The notes beneath the pieces were generated by a model. That model did not search any database, had not been told where the DNA came from, and saw only the letters and a list, made by a program, of their open reading frames with translations. DNA of 64,000 nucleotides from Haliea sp. (GTDB lineage Bacteria > Pseudomonadota > Gammaproteobacteria > Pseudomonadales > Halieaceae), in contig NZNC01000015.1 of NCBI GenBank assembly GCA_002692965.1, forward strand, positions 1 through 64,000. Direction: 5' to 3'. This document shows, one piece after another, positions 61,152 through 64,000 of the stretch (within the stretch, counting starts at the first letter, position 1; each line of letters opens with the position of its first letter). A program made the translations under genes and the position numbers.

Positions 61152-61469
61152 GTGAGTCCTGCACAGACCGTTTTGGTCCATATTCTCGACAAGGAGTACC
61201 AGGTCGCCTGCCCGGAGGGGCAGCAGGAGGACCTGATCGTCTCCGCACGCTACCTCGACCGCCAGATGCGCAGCATCCGGGACACCGGCAAGGTCATCGG
61301 CCTGGAACGCATCGCCGTCATGGCGGCACTCAACATCAGCCACGAGCTGCTCCAGGCAACCCAGCAGGCGGCGCAGCACAACGCCAGCCTGGATGCACAG
61401 GCGGTCGCCAACCTGCAGCAAAAGCTGGACACGGCCCTGTCAAGGCTGCGCCAGCTGGAAATCAATTAG
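61152..61469 (+). CDS. zapA: Cell division protein ZapA
   Basis: A 105-residue ZapA: N-terminal beta-rich part VHILDKEYQVACPEGQQEDL, then a long helix ending in coiled-coil residues (LQQKLDTALSRLRQLEIN). It bundles FtsZ filaments at the division site. The GTG start at 61152 comes 4 bp after the upstream stop. 6S RNA begins about 45 bp beyond its stop, the classic zapA-ssrS-ygfA arrangement. Confidence 0.94.
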   Translation: MSPAQTVLVHILDKEYQVACPEGQQEDLIVSARYLDRQMRSIRDTGKVIGLERIAVMAALNISHELLQATQQAAQHNASLDAQAVANLQQKLDTALSRLRQLEIN

Positions 61470-61513
61470 GTTCGGCCGGGCCAGAGGCATCGACATTTGT
61501 GTATAATGACTTC

Positions 61514-61693
61514 GGATTCCTGGCATAAGCGCCCGGCAGACAGTCCTCGAGCCGATACTTCTGTACCCGGATGCTCCTCGATGCCGTTGTTGCGCAAGTC
61601 CGGCATGTACCGGGAAGCCTGATACGGCACTGGACCATCCACCTTGAACCATCGGGTTCAAGGGCCACGCTGCCAACGCTATGCCGGGTTTCC
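61514..61693 (+). ncRNA. ssrS: 6S RNA
   Basis: A housekeeping RNA that binds sigma-70 RNA polymerase. It lies between zapA and ygfA, as in most gammaproteobacteria. The motifs GAGCCGATACTT (61549-61560) and CACCTTGAACCATCGGGTTC (61640-61659) match conserved 6S elements. The ends pair: GGATTCCTGGCATAAGC (61514-61530) with GCTATGCCGGGTTTCC (61678-61693), leaving a few mismatches and a bulge. TATAAT at 61502-61507 gives a start at about 61514; no good -35 is seen. Length about 180 nt fits. ygfA starts 26 bp later, probably processed from the same transcript. Confidence 0.9.
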
Positions 61694-61718
61694 TTCCTTC
61701 CAGACAAGCTCCCCCCGC

Positions 61719-62336
61719 ATGCCCGAAACCCCGATTCCTGAAACACCGACCCGAGGCGCACTCAGACTGCAGCTCCGCCAGAAGCGGCTGAGCCTGCCGG
61801 ATACCCTTCGGGAGAGCGCTGCCCGGAACCTGGAATCGCGACTGGCAAACCTCGAATGCTGGCAGTCCGCCAGAGTCATCGCCGGCTACTGGCCCAATGA
61901 TGGGGAGATTGACCCCCTGCCCCTGCTGCGAGCTGTACGCGAGGCCGGCCGTCAGGTCTGCCTGCCGGTGTTGGCCGGAGGCAACACACTCCATTTTCGC
62001 GAGTGGCTGGCTGATGCCGTGCTGGTCAAAAACCGCTTTGGCATTCCCGAGCCGCCAGCCACGGCACGCGCACTGGCTGTCGCGGAGCTGGATATCGTGC
62101 TGATGCCCCTGGTGGGCTGGAGCCGCGACGGAACACGCCTGGGCATGGGTGGAGGATTCTACGACCGAAGCCTGGCGGGCACACACGCAGCCGTCAGGAT
62201 TGGTCTGGGCTTTGACTGCCAGGAAGTGGAGGCGTTACCCAGGGCCCACTGGGACGTACCCTTGGATTACGTCGTGACGGAAACGGGTCTGTATTGCTGC
62301 AACCCTGCGCACCATCAAGCCGGCGGGCAGGCCTGA
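61719..62336 (+). CDS. ygfA: 5-formyltetrahydrofolate cyclo-ligase
   Basis: Converts 5-formyl-THF to 5,10-methenyl-THF, returning it to the folate pool. A 205-residue protein with RLQLRQKRLSLP, GYWPNDGEIDP, the substrate segment DIVLMPLVGWSRDGTRLGMGGGFYDRSLA, which includes the ATP-binding GMGGGFYDR. The start at 61719 follows 6S RNA; the longer frame overlaps the RNA and is rejected. The stop lies 2 bp from the stop of a small convergent gene. Confidence 0.94.
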   Translation: MPETPIPETPTRGALRLQLRQKRLSLPDTLRESAARNLESRLANLECWQSARVIAGYWPNDGEIDPLPLLRAVREAGRQVCLPVLAGGNTLHFREWLADAVLVKNRFGIPEPPATARALAVAELDIVLMPLVGWSRDGTRLGMGGGFYDRSLAGTHAAVRIGLGFDCQEVEALPRAHWDVPLDYVVTETGLYCCNPAHHQAGGQA

Positions 62337-62338
62337 GC

Positions 62339-62485
62339 TCAATCAGCGGGCAACACACCCGCCTGCAATTGTGACGCGGGGGCCGCGACGGACTGACTCG
62401 CGGACGTGGGAAGCATCAGGGTCACCACCACCCCAATGGCAAAGACCGCGACAAGAACCAGGACGAAATCCGGCTTGCTCTTCAC
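62339..62485 (-). CDS. Small single-span membrane protein of 48 residues
   Basis: Reading minus from a GTG at 62485 (AGGTG ribosome site 4 nt upstream) gives a 48-residue product: short basic start MKSKPD, one hydrophobic segment of about 19 residues (FVLVLVAVFAIGVVVTLML) and a small polar Ala/Ser-rich tail ending VLPAD. It has the form of a small inner-membrane protein with the tail in the periplasm. I do not recognise a family. It is convergent with ygfA (2 bp between stops) and about 115 bp downstream of a CRP/Vfr-like site. Confidence 0.6.
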   Translation of the reverse strand: MKSKPDFVLVLVAVFAIGVVVTLMLPTSASQSVAAPASQLQAGVLPAD

Positions 62486-62599
62486 TGTTCACCTGCTCTC
62501 TTGCTGTACCCACACAGCACCGGGACAGAGTGTCTCGGGCCACCTTGCACCGGCGCGGCAACCACCAGGTTGTCCACCGCCTCGGCTTGTGACTTTTTT

Positions 62600-62615
62600 T
62601 GTGACTTTTTTCACA
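62600..62615. promoter_or_regulatory. CRP/Vfr-like binding site
   Basis: TGTGA-N6-TCACA at 62600-62615 matches the CRP/Vfr half-sites exactly, in a flanking dyad TTTGTGA-CTTTTT-TCACAAA at 62598-62617. An additional TTGTGAC half-site lies one 12-bp repeat to the left (62587-62593). The site lies between the ilvA stop and the small membrane-protein gene, on whose promoter side it would act. Whether the organism encodes CRP or Vfr cannot be seen here. Confidence 0.55.
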
Positions 62616-62685
62616 AACGCCTCGAGTGTAGCCCACCAAAGGCCCCCTGCAAAGCCCAAACCCCCGAAAACAGGCGATTTTTCTG

Positions 62686-64000
62686 TCAAGCCCCAGGGGA
62701 CTCCGGCCCCAGGTACAACTGGTAGGCCCGATTGTTGTGCTCGTCCCAGAAGGGGTAGCCGATCTCCTGCAGGGCCGACTCGAAGGCGCGCTTCTCACCC
62801 CGGGGCACCTGTACCCCCAGCAGAATGCGCCCGTAGGCGGCACCGTGGTTGCGGTAGTGGAAGAGCGATATATTCCAGCGCTGCCCCAGGGCGGAGAGGA
62901 ACTTGAGCAGTGCACCAGGGCGCTCGGGAAACTCCACTCGATACACCAGTTCATCTCGCAGGTCTGCCGGGGCCCGGCCGCCCACCATGTGGCGGATATG
63001 CAGCTTGGCCATCTCGTTGTCGGTCAGGTTCTCGGCGACATAGCCCTGGGCTTCCAGGTCGGCGAGCAGGTCGGGCAGGTCACTGCCCCCAGGCACTACC
63101 GACAGCCCGACAAAGACCCGGGCGTTGCTGGCATCCGCGTAGCGGTAATTGAACTCGGTGATATTGCGGCGCCCCAGGGCGCTGCAGAAGGCCTTGAAAC
63201 TGCCCGGCCGCTCGGGGATGGTGACACTGATCACCGCCTCCCGATGCTCGCCGATTTCCGTGCGCTCGGAGATATAACGCAGGCGGTCGAAGTTGGTATT
63301 CGCGCCGCTGACAATCGCCATCAGCTCCTGGCCCTGGACACCGGTCTGCTCCACATACTTTTTCAGGCCGGCCAGGGCCAGGGCACCGGCGGGCTCCGCG
63401 ATACCGCGGGTGTCCTCGAAGATGTCCTTGATCGCCGCGCAGATTTCATCGGTGCTGGCAGTGATCACCTCGTCCACCGTGTTGCGGATCACGCGGAAAG
63501 TTTCCTTGCCGATCTGCGCGACAGCGCAACCGTCCGCGAACAGCCCCACTTCCGGGAGAACAGCGCGACGCCCCCGCTCCATCGCCAGCTTCAGGCAGGC
63601 GGCATCCTCCGGCTCGACGCCGACGATACGCGTATTCGGCCAGACGTACTTGACGTAGGCCGCCACGCCGGCCAGCAGGCCGCCACCGCCCACCGGCACG
63701 AACAGAACATCCAGGGGCGCCTGGTGCTGGCGTACAATTTCCATCCCCACGGTGCCCTGCCCGGCAATCACGTCCGGGTCGTCGAAAGGGTGCACGTAAA
63801 TCATCCCCTTCTCCTCGACCAGCTTCTGGGCGTGGCGGGAGGCCTCGTCAAAGGCGTCGCCGTGCAGGACCACCTTGGCGCCGCGGTTGCGCACCGCCTC
63901 CACCTTGATCTGCGGCGTGGTGCGCGGCATGACAATGGTGGCCTTCACCCCCATGCGCTGGGCCGCCATGGCCAGGCCCTGGGCGTGATTGCCGGCGGAG
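62686..64000 (-). CDS. ilvA: Threonine ammonia-lyase, biosynthetic (5' part beyond window)
   Basis: PLP enzyme that deaminates threonine to 2-oxobutyrate, the first committed step of isoleucine synthesis. The visible 437 or so residues lack the N-terminal part with the PLP lysine, which lies past the right edge; the frame is open to 64000 (ASAGNHAQGLAMAAQRMG). Present are VPVGGGGLLAGVAAYV for phosphate binding, and two C-terminal ACT-like domains (about ERPGSFKAFCSALG and EFPERPGALLKFLSALG), the allosteric Ile/Val sites of the long IlvA form. It is the leftmost gene of its strand group. Confidence 0.94.
   Translation of the reverse strand, partial: SAGNHAQGLAMAAQRMGVKATIVMPRTTPQIKVEAVRNRGAKVVLHGDAFDEASRHAQKLVEEKGMIYVHPFDDPDVIAGQGTVGMEIVRQHQAPLDVLFVPVGGGGLLAGVAAYVKYVWPNTRIVGVEPEDAACLKLAMERGRRAVLPEVGLFADGCAVAQIGKETFRVIRNTVDEVITASTDEICAAIKDIFEDTRGIAEPAGALALAGLKKYVEQTGVQGQELMAIVSGANTNFDRLRYISERTEIGEHREAVISVTIPERPGSFKAFCSALGRRNITEFNYRYADASNARVFVGLSVVPGGSDLPDLLADLEAQGYVAENLTDNEMAKLHIRHMVGGRAPADLRDELVYRVEFPERPGALLKFLSALGQRWNISLFHYRNHGAAYGRILLGVQVPRGEKRAFESALQEIGYPFWDEHNNRAYQLYLGPESPGA

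Noticed and set aside
62489-62689. Minus-strand frame from a TTG overlapping the ilvA stop (66 codons)
   Set aside because: The start is weak, the product is not recognisable and the 12-bp repeat within it is better explained by the CRP/Vfr-like dyad.
1-64000. tRNA, rRNA and CRISPR arrays
   Set aside because: No cloverleaf-like segments with the conserved GGTTCGA arm, no rRNA stretch and no regularly spaced repeats were found on either strand by reading; small tRNAs could still have been missed without a search program.

Overview
The window is GC-rich, densely coded chromosomal DNA from an aerobic gammaproteobacterium. Three gene orders point there: pepP-ubiH-ubiI-gcvH with ygfB, zapA, 6S RNA and ygfA; rppH-ptsP next to lgt-thyA-folA; and a DUF3450/TtpC/ExbB/ExbD/TonB/TPR cluster. 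Together with valine and xenobiotic catabolism genes and an ArsJ-type arsenic island, this best fits a marine lineage such as Halieaceae/Cellvibrionales. That placement is inferred: no rRNA gene is present. No tRNA, CRISPR array or complete insertion sequence was found. No gene-free stretch exceeds about 265 bp; the longest (9719-9981) holds only a short AT-rich palindrome.

Layout. 1-98 looks like the end of an IS21-type element that cut off a membrane diguanylate cyclase (83-865). 976-5666 is a four-gene catabolic operon (amidohydrolase, Rieske oxygenase, SDR, acetoacetate-decarboxylase-like protein) facing a TetR gene across a strong palindrome. 5718-16831 carries hemN behind an ANR/FNR-type promoter, an aldose dehydrogenase, a histone-like KAAP protein, a dihaem cytochrome, a transporter, DAHP synthase, a DUF481 protein, glutathione reductase and thpR. 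16891-22314 is a valine-degradation operon led by an acylating aldehyde dehydrogenase, with a divergent AraC regulator. 24473-30145 contains a ChrR-type cupin and an arsenic operon: ArsC-ArsR fusion, ArsH, Acr3, arsenate-linked GAPDH and ArsJ. 30135-36788 holds an SDR, an MFS exporter with UbiX, a His-rich TonB receptor with a small partner, and an MscS channel. 36928-41858 runs from an aryl-aldehyde dehydrogenase through a glycerophosphodiesterase to pyruvate kinase and glucokinase. 42052-47923 is cspA and the convergent TonB2-type energy-transduction operon. The remainder is housekeeping: folA-thyA-lgt, ptsP-rppH, rlmI-gcvH, ubiquinone hydroxylases, pepP, ygfB, zapA, 6S RNA, ygfA and a 5'-truncated ilvA.

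Functional links. The two arms of the TetR-side palindrome double as the -35 elements of both divergent promoters, which suggests joint repression. The arsenic operon covers arsenite efflux (Acr3), organoarsenical oxidation (ArsH) and arsenate export as 1-arseno-3-phosphoglycerate (GAPDH plus ArsJ), with sensor and reductase in one polypeptide. The TonB cluster could energise receptors such as the metal-type receptor at 32818-34983. A CRP/Vfr-like site precedes an unrecognised 48-residue membrane protein near the right edge.
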